Shown here: positions 1 to 8,165 of the stretch, one piece after another
Layout of the letters: the number at the start of each line of letters is the position of its first letter
Position numbering within the stretch: position 1 is the stretch's first letter
Assembly (NCBI GenBank): GCA_020635435.1
Contig: JACJZU010000004.1
Span: 248,001 to 312,000, forward strand
DNA from: Flavobacteriales bacterium
GTDB lineage: Bacteria > Bacteroidota > Bacteroidia > NS11-12g > UBA9320
Direction: 5' to 3'
DNA length: 64,000 nucleotides
Made by a program: the position numbers and the translations under genes
The notes under the pieces: model-generated
The model's database searches: none
Told to the model about the DNA's origin: nothing
Seen by the model: only the letters and a program-made list of their open reading frames with translations

Positions 1-66
1 ATTCACCGGATCCATTTGCGGGTACTCGACCATATTGCAACAACGGCGGAGGAAATGAATAACTGA
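1..66 (+). CDS. C-terminal end of an unidentified protein
   Basis: An open frame enters from the left edge and stops with TGA at 64-66, leaving 21 codons. The visible tail is too short to name a family. It lies 69 bases upstream of an oligopeptide ABC permease on the same strand, so it could be another subunit of that transporter, but nothing in the residues shows this. It is called coding only because the frame is open to a stop and fits the spacing to the next gene. Confidence 0.4.
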   Translation: MHRIHLRVLDHIATTAEEMNN

Positions 67-135
67 GTTTCACCTGGTTCAAATGTTCGGCTTCGCCATT
101 TGTTTTCCGTTATTTGAAGCTCAGAATCAATCAAA

Positions 136-1158
136 TTGAAAAAGCGAAAGTTCAGCTATACCGGATATTTCGGACTGGGAGTCATCGCTTTGAGTTTATT
201 GGTTGCCTTGTTCGGGAATCTCATCACACCCGATCAGTCGCAATCCTGCAATGAAATGCATCTGGAACTGGCACTGCGAAAACCGGGTTTTCGCGCAGTG
301 TTCCTTGAGAAAGTGCCTGAAAATCAACGAAGTGGTCTTTCCCTGATCCTTCGCGGTAACGAACAGTCGGAATCCGTTTTTCTGTGGAGTGCGAATGGCG
401 ACACTGCCACAGCTAACCTGATCCCCAACCGTGATGTCATCAGAGAGGCTGAGCAGAATTCAGCTTCGGCTTATCGGCTGGTGGAGAAGAGGTTTCTCCT
501 TGGCACGGATCTATACGGCCGAGATGTTTGGAGCAGAATACTTCTCGGAACCCGCATATCGCTTTCCGTAGGTCTTATTTCCGTATTGATCTCCCTCATT
601 TTGGGGGTTTTGTTGGGGATGATAGCCGGCTATTATCGCGGATGGGTGGATAAAATGGTCATGTGGCTGGTGAATGTCGTTTGGTCACTGCCTACACTAC
701 TGCTCGTTATTGCCCTCACGTTCGCACTGGGCAAAGGGTTCTGGCAGATCTTCGTTGCGGTTGGACTTACCATGTGGGTTGAACTGGCCCGGATCGTCAG
801 GGCGCAGGTTTTCACATTCAAGAATCAGGAATTCGTACAGGCAGCCCGTGTATTGGGTTATTCCGATATGCGCATCATGCTCCGCCATATTCTACCCAAC
901 CTCACCGGACCGGTTATCGTTATTTGTGCGGCAAATTTCGCTTCTGCCATCCTGTTAGAAGCGGGTTTGAGCTTTCTCGGACTGGGTGTCCAACCACCGT
1001 ACCCGAGCTGGGGGCAAATGCTCAAGGAGAATTACAGCTTCATCGCCTTCAACGCAGCCCATCTGGCACTGGCTCCGGGCATGGCCATCATGCTCCTGGT
1101 AGTTTCTTTCAACTACATCGGAAACTGGTTAAGGGATCTCTGGGATGTGAAATTGTAA
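136..1158 (+). CDS. Oligopeptide/dipeptide ABC transporter permease (DppC/OppC type)
   Basis: An inner-membrane permease subunit of a peptide (or nickel-type) ABC importer. The start is TTG at 136. One transmembrane helix lies at about residues 10-29, followed by a roughly 90-residue periplasmic stretch and then a five-helix permease core. Family signs are the GTDLYGRDVWSR motif just before the core and an EAA-type loop around QAARVLGYSDMR, which contacts the ATPase. The long first periplasmic loop is larger than in enteric DppC (about 300 residues). No ATPase or substrate-binding gene follows; the next gene is on the opposite strand, so any partners lie upstream, outside the window. The substrate cannot be told from sequence. 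Confidence 0.9.
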   Translation: MKKRKFSYTGYFGLGVIALSLLVALFGNLITPDQSQSCNEMHLELALRKPGFRAVFLEKVPENQRSGLSLILRGNEQSESVFLWSANGDTATANLIPNRDVIREAEQNSASAYRLVEKRFLLGTDLYGRDVWSRILLGTRISLSVGLISVLISLILGVLLGMIAGYYRGWVDKMVMWLVNVVWSLPTLLLVIALTFALGKGFWQIFVAVGLTMWVELARIVRAQVFTFKNQEFVQAARVLGYSDMRIMLRHILPNLTGPVIVICAANFASAILLEAGLSFLGLGVQPPYPSWGQMLKENYSFIAFNAAHLALAPGMAIMLLVVSFNYIGNWLRDLWDVKL

Positions 1159-1227
1159 GCGAAACAACACAAACTGAGACAAGATTGGACCTTGTTCACG
1201 CTCCAAAAGCGCTGAACCGATTGAACA

Positions 1228-1662
1228 TCACTCCGAGCTCATTCGTTCCTTCCGGATCATTCCTGCCAAACCGCTGCCCATGAATCCAAACGGGAATAGC
1301 AGGAGTAAGGCAATAGCCCACATGTACCAGGTACTTGGCAACATAGTCAACATGGCTATGCTCAATATGAGGAATATGGCGGAAATGATGAATCGGTTGC
1401 TGCGCCAGTATTTCGGTGCAATGAGTGTGGCTATGAAGCTCGCACAGAATGCACCCACGATCCAGGCAATGGGTACCATAAGTATCGCCAGGGTAGGTGC
1501 GGTATCCAAATAGGCCCTGATGTTGTCTTTGTTGTTGGAGTCGAAACCCTCAGGTAGGGGAAACATTTCATGCCCTATGCCCTCAACGAAGCCAACTACC
1601 ACTCCGCCGATCAGCATTCCTGCAAGTATGCCGAGTACGCGTATCCAGTTTATCTGTTTCAT
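1228..1662 (-). CDS. Small four-helix membrane protein, function unknown
   Basis: About 144 residues with four hydrophobic segments: one after the start, two central ones and one near the C-terminus, which ends in a basic tail. The start at 1662 (MKQINW...) is preferred over the longer frame to 1683 because it puts a short charged stretch directly before the first helix. No catalytic motif is visible. It lies downstream of, and in the same direction as, the fused E1 gene, 43 bases away, so co-transcription is possible. I do not recognise a characterised family. Confidence 0.7.
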   Translation of the reverse strand: MKQINWIRVLGILAGMLIGGVVVGFVEGIGHEMFPLPEGFDSNNKDNIRAYLDTAPTLAILMVPIAWIVGAFCASFIATLIAPKYWRSNRFIISAIFLILSIAMLTMLPSTWYMWAIALLLLFPFGFMGSGLAGMIRKERMSSE

Positions 1663-1705
1663 ACGAATTGCATGAAGCAGCAATATAAACCAATTCGTCG
1701 ATAAC

Positions 1706-3787
1706 TTAATAGGCCAGCAACCATTCCAGTTTGGCCTGAACCTTCTCGGCGTTCGGGAGCATTACCTTCTCCAATCCCATATTCATCGGAACGGCCGACG
1801 TGTCCACACTACCAAGGGTTTGTACCGGTGCATCAAGATATTCGAATCGATCACGGGCTATCTTACCGGCAAGCGCTTCCGCAAAGGAGTTGTTCAGAGT
1901 CTCCTCTGTGAGAACCAGGATCTTGCCGTGCTTTTCAACCTGAGCGTAAATGGCCTCTTCGTCGTAAGGTGCAAGTGTGCGTAGGTCCAGGATCTCGATC
2001 TTCCCGGGAAGTTTTTTGGAGGCGGCTTTGGCCCAGTAAACGCCCATACCATAGGTGATCACTCCGATCGATTCGCCGTTCTGCACTGCATCGGCACTGG
2101 CTTCCAAAGCAATGCGCGCCTTGCCGAACGGTACTATATAATCGGAATCCGGTTCTACGGTCTTTGCTTCCTCGGTGCCGGGAACCTTGCTCCAATAGAG
2201 GCCTTTATGCTCAAACATCACAACGGGGTTCGGGTCGTAGAAGGCAGCCTTCATCAACCCTTTCATATCGGCAGCATTACTCGGATAAGCCACTTTGATC
2301 CCGTTAATGGGCAGAATGCTCGACTCAACCGTTCCGCTGTGGTAAGGCCCACCTCCTCCGTAGGCTCCTGTTGGCACGCGGATCACACTTTGCACAGGGT
2401 ATTTACCCATGCTCAGATAGCACGATTTACTCAGTTCCGTGACCAATTGATTGATGCCCGGCCAGATATAATCTGCAAATTGTATTTCAACGACCGGAAT
2501 GCAGCCAACTGCACTCATCCCGGCAGTGGAGCCAACAATATAAGCCTCCTGGATCGGGGTGTTGAACACGCGGTCGGTACCGTATTTCTGTGCCAGCGTT
2601 GCCGCCTCGCGGAATACCCCTCCCAAACGGATCCCCACATCCTGTCCGTACAGCAAAGCTTCGGGATGTTTGCGCAATAACTCATCCATGGCATGCAGTG
2701 CCGCATCCACCATGATCACTTCCTGACCACCTTCCGGATGGCGCACGCCCTTCTCTTCCGTAATCGGAGTTGGCGCCCAAACATGGTGTTGCAAGGTGCT
2801 AACGTCAGGTTCCGGAGCATTCACGGCGCGTTGAAAGGCGAGCTCCATTTCAGCGCGCATATCCAGCCTCATTTGTTCCAATTCATCTGCCGATTCACCC
2901 AGCTCCAGGAGCAATGCCTTCATTCTCGGAAATGGATCCAGGGCAAGATGCTCATCGAGGTCGTCGCGATACCATTCCCGGCGAACCCCGCTTGTGTGGT
3001 GACCTAGGAGCGGAACTTTAACATGAACAAGATAAGGTATGCGCTTCTTCCGAACTTCCGCGATCACTTTCTGCATGCCCTCGTAGCAATCCACAAAGTC
3101 GGATCCGTTCAGGCGAACACGTTTCATACCCTTGAAGCCCGCCGCAAATTCATAGGCATCCATGGCCCTCATCTCGTCGCCACTGGCCGAAATTCCCCAA
3201 TCGTTGTCCTGTACGAGATAAATGACCGGTAATTGATGAAGCACGGCCATCTGCATGGCCTCACTCACTTCCCCTTCAGTTACAGAACCATCACCCAACG
3301 AACAAATAGTCACCGGCTTTTGATCCGGGTCACCCAGCCCCTGCGATTCCAGATAATGGATGCCATGCGCAATACCGGTTGTTGGAATGGCCTGCATGCC
3401 TGTTGCACTGCTCTGATGTGCGATCTTGGGCATGCCCTCCCGGCGCAGGGAAGGATGGCAGTAATAGGAGCGTCCGCCGCTGAACGGATCGTCCCCTTTG
3501 GCCAGAAGTTGGAGCATTAACTCATAAGGTTCCATGCCAATCCCCAGCAAGATCGATTCGTCCCGGTAGTAAGGGGCGATCCAATCAAAAGGTTCCAGCT
3601 GAAAAGCCGTGGCTAATTGAATGGCCTCATGCCCTTTGCTCGTGGAATGCACATACTTCGTGATCTGTCGATTTTCGTCATAGATATCTGCCATAGCCCG
3701 TGCCTTGCACATCAATTGGTAGGCGCGTTTCACGATAGCAGGATCTATGTTTATTTTGACTTTCGTACTCGTTTTGGTTGGACTCAT
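1706..3787 (-). CDS. Fused alpha/beta E1 component of a 2-oxoacid (branched-chain type) dehydrogenase
   Basis: A thiamine-diphosphate-dependent decarboxylase, E1 of a 2-oxoacid dehydrogenase complex, probably 2-oxoisovalerate. It would transfer acyl groups to the lipoyl arm of an E2. The N-terminal half is alpha-like, with the TPP motif starting GDG at residue 165 and ending near N195. The C-terminal half (from about residue 350) is beta-like, with conserved stretches such as GQDVG and PIQEAYIVG. Alpha and beta are separate genes in most bacteria; a single chain of about 693 residues is common in Bacteroidota. The start at 3787 (MSPTKTS) is chosen because the upstream 13 codons lack family character. 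E2 and E3 are not nearby. Branched-chain versus pyruvate specificity is inferred from family resemblance only. Confidence 0.88.
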   Translation of the reverse strand: MSPTKTSTKVKINIDPAIVKRAYQLMCKARAMADIYDENRQITKYVHSTSKGHEAIQLATAFQLEPFDWIAPYYRDESILLGIGMEPYELMLQLLAKGDDPFSGGRSYYCHPSLRREGMPKIAHQSSATGMQAIPTTGIAHGIHYLESQGLGDPDQKPVTICSLGDGSVTEGEVSEAMQMAVLHQLPVIYLVQDNDWGISASGDEMRAMDAYEFAAGFKGMKRVRLNGSDFVDCYEGMQKVIAEVRKKRIPYLVHVKVPLLGHHTSGVRREWYRDDLDEHLALDPFPRMKALLLELGESADELEQMRLDMRAEMELAFQRAVNAPEPDVSTLQHHVWAPTPITEEKGVRHPEGGQEVIMVDAALHAMDELLRKHPEALLYGQDVGIRLGGVFREAATLAQKYGTDRVFNTPIQEAYIVGSTAGMSAVGCIPVVEIQFADYIWPGINQLVTELSKSCYLSMGKYPVQSVIRVPTGAYGGGGPYHSGTVESSILPINGIKVAYPSNAADMKGLMKAAFYDPNPVVMFEHKGLYWSKVPGTEEAKTVEPDSDYIVPFGKARIALEASADAVQNGESIGVITYGMGVYWAKAASKKLPGKIEILDLRTLAPYDEEAIYAQVEKHGKILVLTEETLNNSFAEALAGKIARDRFEYLDAPVQTLGSVDTSAVPMNMGLEKVMLPNAEKVQAKLEWLLAY

Positions 3788-3861
3788 GGTAAAGCGGACT
3801 GCAATTTTACTAAAAGCAGTTCGCATGGGCTAATTTCATAGGTTCAGTAAGGGTATTAATG

Positions 3862-3891
3862 AAAAAGGCCCCATCCGTCGCGGATGAGGCC
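3862..3891 (-). terminator. Rho-independent terminator of the DUF4476 gene
   Basis: On the minus strand an 11-bp stem (GGCCTCATCCG, loop CGA, then CGGATGGGGCC with one G-U pair) is followed by a run of five T. It lies 34 bases beyond the stop of the DUF4476 gene and before the E1 gene, so it should separate the two transcripts. Confidence 0.8.
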
Positions 3892-3924
3892 TGAGTTAAA
3901 GCGTACTTGGATGAAGTAAGTTTA

Positions 3925-4740
3925 TTAACGCATGCGTCGCATATATCGGTCAAGTTCCATGGTCGAGCCGCTGAATTGAAAACTCTGATTCACGAGGAAG
4001 TAGTTTTGCGGGTCGAGTACGTGATGCCAGGCGAACTTGGCGTATTCCAGGCGGGTAGATTCGAAGCTGAACAGGGTCATGATCTCCGCCACATCCGCAG
4101 AACTCACGCCACCTCTTTCAGTGAACTGCCGGGCTATTACCAGCCGATCCCTGTCGAACGATGCCCCGCGCATGGTGTTGAGGAATGCGCCATAGGCTGC
4201 ACGTTCGTTGTGTACCGCGCCGCCCCTCGGGGGAACCGGACCATAACCTCCGTTACCTGGGCGACCTTGAAGCCGGGGATCACGCTGATCGGCGTACGGG
4301 CCACGTGGATCGCGATCATAGACAGTCGGTCTTCGCTCGTAAACGATCGGCCTTTGATTCACAACCTGTCTCCGTGGTCCTACCGCCGTTACTGGTAACG
4401 GAGTGATCTCACGGATCCGGAGTAAATTGCCCGGTGTAAGTTGGGCATGCACTACGGAGCGGAAAGGAATGTTGATCGTTCCCTGGTAAAGGACATTTCG
4501 CCCCTGTACCCGGCCTCTGCGGCCAATGAACTGTTCAACGATGCGAATGTGCTGTGTTCCCGGATTCAAACCGAATATAGACACATGACCATTCACAGAG
4601 TAGTAATTCTGTCCGTCGATCCAAACGGTGAATTGCCCGTCGTTGAACAAGCTCAGCTCGAGTTGGGATACCCCCACATTCGCCTCGCTGATCGAGAAGA
4701 TGCTGAGCAAAATTGCAAGTAGAGTAGTTTTCGTTTTCAT
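3925..4740 (-). CDS. Exported DUF4476-domain protein
   Basis: About 271 residues with an N-terminal signal peptide (hydrophobic stretch ending near residue 20). A beta-rich segment follows (residues 25-115), then a low-complexity Arg/Pro/Gly linker (about 120-175) and a C-terminal helical domain of about 90 residues. That domain resembles DUF4476, a family common in Bacteroidota, and ends in a basic MRRMR tail. A strong Shine-Dalgarno-like AAAGGAG lies 7-9 bases before the ATG, which is notable because this phylum often lacks one. It is a single gene with its own terminator. The molecular function of DUF4476 is not known to me; periplasmic or surface location follows from the signal peptide. 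Confidence 0.82.
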   Translation of the reverse strand: MKTKTTLLAILLSIFSISEANVGVSQLELSLFNDGQFTVWIDGQNYYSVNGHVSIFGLNPGTQHIRIVEQFIGRRGRVQGRNVLYQGTINIPFRSVVHAQLTPGNLLRIREITPLPVTAVGPRRQVVNQRPIVYERRPTVYDRDPRGPYADQRDPRLQGRPGNGGYGPVPPRGGAVHNERAAYGAFLNTMRGASFDRDRLVIARQFTERGGVSSADVAEIMTLFSFESTRLEYAKFAWHHVLDPQNYFLVNQSFQFSGSTMELDRYMRRMR

Positions 4741-4880
4741 AATTAGATCTCCTTTCTTTCCCCATAGAAGCCAAGAAATGTGCCCATAACTCAGGAATGA
4801 GTAAAAGCCCTTGGAAACAGTGAAAACGCAGGGTCTCCGGTGATCCGGAACGCGAAAAGTTGTCTAATTTACTGGTCGAA

Positions 4881-6725
4881 CTACTCGACAGTTACCGATT
4901 TTGCCAGATTTCTGGGCTGATCCACATTGCAACCGCGCATTACGGCAATATGGTAGGAGAGGAGTTGTAAGGGAACTGTTGCCAGCAGAGGTACTAGTGC
5001 ATCGTCTGTGTCCGGGATCTCAATGATGTGGTCGGCAATTTCGGGTATCTTGGTATCCCCCTCGGTGATCACGGCGATAACCTGACCTTTGCGCGCCTTG
5101 ATCTCCTGAATATTGCTGAAAACTTTATCGTAGTACCCTCGTTTCGGGGCGATCACCACTACCGGCATGTTCTCATCGATCAGGGCAATGGGTCCGTGTT
5201 TCATTTCAGCTGCCGGATACCCTTCTGCATGTATGTAGGATATCTCCTTCAACTTCAGCGCGCCTTCCAGGGCAACCGGAAAATTGTATCCCCTGCCCAG
5301 ATAAAGGAAGTTTGTCGCATGCTTATATTTCTCAGCGATCTCCAGAACCTGTGCGGAGCAATTGTCCAGTACTTGCTGAACCTTGGATGGGATCTGCTCC
5401 AGTTCCGTGAACATCTGCCTCAAACGGGCAGTTGGGATCTTACCGCGTATATTGGCGATTCCGAGAGCGAGTAAGGTAAGCACGGTAACCTGAGCGGTGA
5501 ATGCCTTGGTCGATGCCACGCCGATCTCCGGCCCGGCATGGGTATAAGCTCCCGCATCCGTCAAACGCGGGATCGAAGATCCCACCACATTACAAACTCC
5601 GTAAAGTGTTGCTCCCTTTTCCTTGGCGAGCTCCAAGGCAGCGAGAGTATCGGCTGTTTCACCCGATTGCGATATGGCAATTACCAGATCATCCTCTGTA
5701 ATTATTGGATTCCTGTAACGGAATTCGCTGGCATACTCCACTTCAACCGGCAGCCGGGCAAATTCCTCGATCAGATATTCGCCAACAAGCCCCGCATGCC
5801 ACGAAGTGCCGCAACCCACTATGATGATGCGCTCCAGATTGCGGATCTTGGTTTCGTATTCCTTCAGACTCTGCATGGCAAAGGTGAGCTGCGTTCGCGA
5901 AAACCGACCACGCATGCTGTCATAGATCGACTTAGGCTGTTCGTAGATCTCCTTCAACATGAAATGGTCGTAGCCACCTTTCTCGATCGCATCGAGCGTC
6001 ATCTCCAACTTGTGGATATAGGGTGTCTTCTCAACGTTCTCAATGGTTTTGATCGTGAGTTGACCGTCTTTGATCTGAACGATCTCCCCATCATCCATAT
6101 AACTCACCTCCCGGGTATATTCCACAATAGGGGTGGCATCGCTTGCCAGATAATATTCGCCGGGCCGGCTTCCATGACCGATAACCATCGGACTTCCTTT
6201 TCGAGCTCCAATGAGCATATCGGGATCCTGACTCGACATGATCACGATAGCATATGCTCCAACGATCTCATTTAAAGCCAGGCGCACGGCTTCAAATATG
6301 TTCACCTTCTCGTTGGCGCGTATATCTTCAATGAGATGGACCAATACCTCCGTATCAGTTTCACTCCGGAAAATATGTCCACGCTCGCTCAGCACTTCCT
6401 TCAGCGAGGCGTAATTCTCAATAATTCCGTTATGTATGATGCACAGATCGCCTGCCTGAGAGAGGTGTGGATGTGCGTTGATGTCATTCGGTTCACCATG
6501 TGTAGCCCAGCGCGTATGGCCCATCCCCACATTACCCCGAATATCTTTGTTCAAGGTGAGGTCCTCCAGATCCTGTACTTTCCCTTTGGTCTTGTAAACC
6601 TTTAATCCTCCATCTAAAATAGCAACTCCCGCACTGTCGTAACCGCGGTATTCCAGCCGTTTTAAACCATTGATAAGGAAAGGATAAGCCTCTTCAGGCC
6701 CGATGTATCCGACGATACCACACAT
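4881..6725 (-). CDS. glmS: Glutamine--fructose-6-phosphate aminotransferase (isomerizing)
   Basis: It makes glucosamine-6-phosphate from fructose-6-phosphate and glutamine, the first committed step to UDP-GlcNAc for peptidoglycan and LPS. The protein starts MCGIVGYIG, giving Cys2 as the N-terminal nucleophile of the glutaminase domain (residues 1 to about 240) after Met removal. Two SIS sugar-isomerase domains follow, with the CGTSWHAG and SQSGETADT motifs, and the chain ends LAKSVTVE as in the family. 614 residues is normal length. It is followed on the same strand by the DUF4476 gene after a 140-base gap. No glmS ribozyme is recognisable upstream. Confidence 0.98.
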   Translation of the reverse strand: MCGIVGYIGPEEAYPFLINGLKRLEYRGYDSAGVAILDGGLKVYKTKGKVQDLEDLTLNKDIRGNVGMGHTRWATHGEPNDINAHPHLSQAGDLCIIHNGIIENYASLKEVLSERGHIFRSETDTEVLVHLIEDIRANEKVNIFEAVRLALNEIVGAYAIVIMSSQDPDMLIGARKGSPMVIGHGSRPGEYYLASDATPIVEYTREVSYMDDGEIVQIKDGQLTIKTIENVEKTPYIHKLEMTLDAIEKGGYDHFMLKEIYEQPKSIYDSMRGRFSRTQLTFAMQSLKEYETKIRNLERIIIVGCGTSWHAGLVGEYLIEEFARLPVEVEYASEFRYRNPIITEDDLVIAISQSGETADTLAALELAKEKGATLYGVCNVVGSSIPRLTDAGAYTHAGPEIGVASTKAFTAQVTVLTLLALGIANIRGKIPTARLRQMFTELEQIPSKVQQVLDNCSAQVLEIAEKYKHATNFLYLGRGYNFPVALEGALKLKEISYIHAEGYPAAEMKHGPIALIDENMPVVVIAPKRGYYDKVFSNIQEIKARKGQVIAVITEGDTKIPEIADHIIEIPDTDDALVPLLATVPLQLLSYHIAVMRGCNVDQPRNLAKSVTVE

Positions 6726-6802
6726 AAGCGTAACTAAATGAACTACAAATTGAACGAAAAGGAGGCAGATTTATGTTCCGCCGTGCCCATCGTTTATCAA
6801 CC

Positions 6803-8101
6803 TCAGGCCATATGCGCCTTGAAGGCTTTCTTTATCTCATTCACTTTGTCCAATTCTTCCCATGGGAATAATTTGACCGTGAATTTTTTCTCATTCCCTT
6901 CGTAATCGCGAATGACCTTGGTCACCTTTTTGGCTTCACGACCCATATGACCGTATGCAGCTGTTTCGGCATATATCGGCGTGCGGAGTTTGAAGCGCTC
7001 CTCGATGTCGTAAGGTTTCATGGAGAATATCTTCCCGATCATGTCGGCGATCTTACCATCTGAAAGTTTCACGTGCGAAGTTCCATAGGTGTTCACGTAC
7101 AATCCAACAGGTTTGGCAACCCCGATGGCATAAGCCACCTGAACCAAGACCTCATCGCAAATTCCGGCAGCCACCATATTCTTGGCAATATGCCTTGTGG
7201 CATATGCTGCCGATCGGTCCACCTTGCTCGGATCTTTACCCGAGAATGCGCCGCCACCATGCGCGCCTTTCCCGCCGTACGTGTCCACTATGATCTTGCG
7301 TCCTGTTAGGCCGGTATCGCCATGAGGGCCACCGATCACAAATACACCGGTAGGATTGATGTGGTATTTGATCTTATCGCTGAATAGATTCTCAACCGCA
7401 TAACCACACTTGGCTTTTACACGAGGGATGAGAATCTCCTGTATATCGGTGTTGATCTGCTTCAACATGGCTCTTTCAGCCTCCTTTTTCGCGCTTTTCG
7501 ATGCCGATTTCGGTTTGATCCAATCGTCGTGCTGCGTACTGATCACTATCGTATCAATTCGCCGGGGTTTGTTGTCGTCGCCGTATTCGATGGTTACCTG
7601 CGATTTAGCGTCCGGACGCAAATAGGTCATTTGCTTGCCTTCTTTGCGAATTGCGGCCAGCTCCTCCAGCAATAAATGCGATAACATCAGCGGAAGCGGC
7701 ATGTATGTCGGTGTCTCGTTGGTCGCATAGCCGAACATCATCCCCTGATCACCTGCGCCTTGCTCCTCCTTCTTCTCACGCTCAACACCCTGGTTGATGT
7801 CAGCGGATTGTTCATGGATGGCCGATAGTATACCACAAGATCGGGCTTCAAACATGTATTCACTCTTGGTGTAACCAATGCGCTCGATAACTTCCCGGGT
7901 GATGTTCTGCACATCGAGATAAGCTTTCGATTTCACCTCGCCGGCTAAAACTACCTGCCCGGTGGTCACAAGGGTTTCACAGGCTACTTTCGACTGTGGG
8001 TCGAAAGCCAGAAAATTATCCAATATGGCGTCGGAGATCTGATCGGCTACTTTGTCCGGGTGACCTTCAGAAACAGATTCGGAAGTGAATAAATAAGACA
8101 T
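6803..8101 (-). CDS. metK: S-adenosylmethionine synthase
   Basis: It makes S-adenosylmethionine from methionine and ATP in the cytoplasm. The N-terminus (FTSESVSEGHPDK) carries the family's conserved histidine. The GGGAFSGKD phosphate-binding signature and the GDTGLTGRK motif are intact. At 432 residues it is longer than E. coli MetK (about 384); the extra length is mostly a charged insertion around residues 150-215. Longer forms occur in Bacteroidota. It lies 77 bases upstream of glmS in the same direction and has its own TAnnTTTG box upstream. Confidence 0.98.
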   Translation of the reverse strand: MSYLFTSESVSEGHPDKVADQISDAILDNFLAFDPQSKVACETLVTTGQVVLAGEVKSKAYLDVQNITREVIERIGYTKSEYMFEARSCGILSAIHEQSADINQGVEREKKEEQGAGDQGMMFGYATNETPTYMPLPLMLSHLLLEELAAIRKEGKQMTYLRPDAKSQVTIEYGDDNKPRRIDTIVISTQHDDWIKPKSASKSAKKEAERAMLKQINTDIQEILIPRVKAKCGYAVENLFSDKIKYHINPTGVFVIGGPHGDTGLTGRKIIVDTYGGKGAHGGGAFSGKDPSKVDRSAAYATRHIAKNMVAAGICDEVLVQVAYAIGVAKPVGLYVNTYGTSHVKLSDGKIADMIGKIFSMKPYDIEERFKLRTPIYAETAAYGHMGREAKKVTKVIRDYEGNEKKFTVKLFPWEELDKVNEIKKAFKAHMA

Positions 8102-8129
8102 ATACGGCTTCTTTTAAATTTCGAGGCCG

Positions 8130-8137
8130 CAAATTTA
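8130..8137 (-). promoter_or_regulatory. Candidate -7 box (TAAATTTG) for metK
   Basis: On the minus strand TAAATTTG matches the Bacteroidota -7 consensus TAnnTTTG and lies 28 bases before the metK ATG. No clear TTTG is found 19 bases further upstream, so only half of the expected promoter is visible. Confidence 0.4.
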
Positions 8138-8165
8138 GCTAAATACCACCTATAACATGAGCTGC

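Noticed and set aside
6726..6802. glmS ribozyme or SAM riboswitch near glmS/metK
   Set aside because: The gaps are 77 and 64 bases and show no recognisable conserved riboswitch core.
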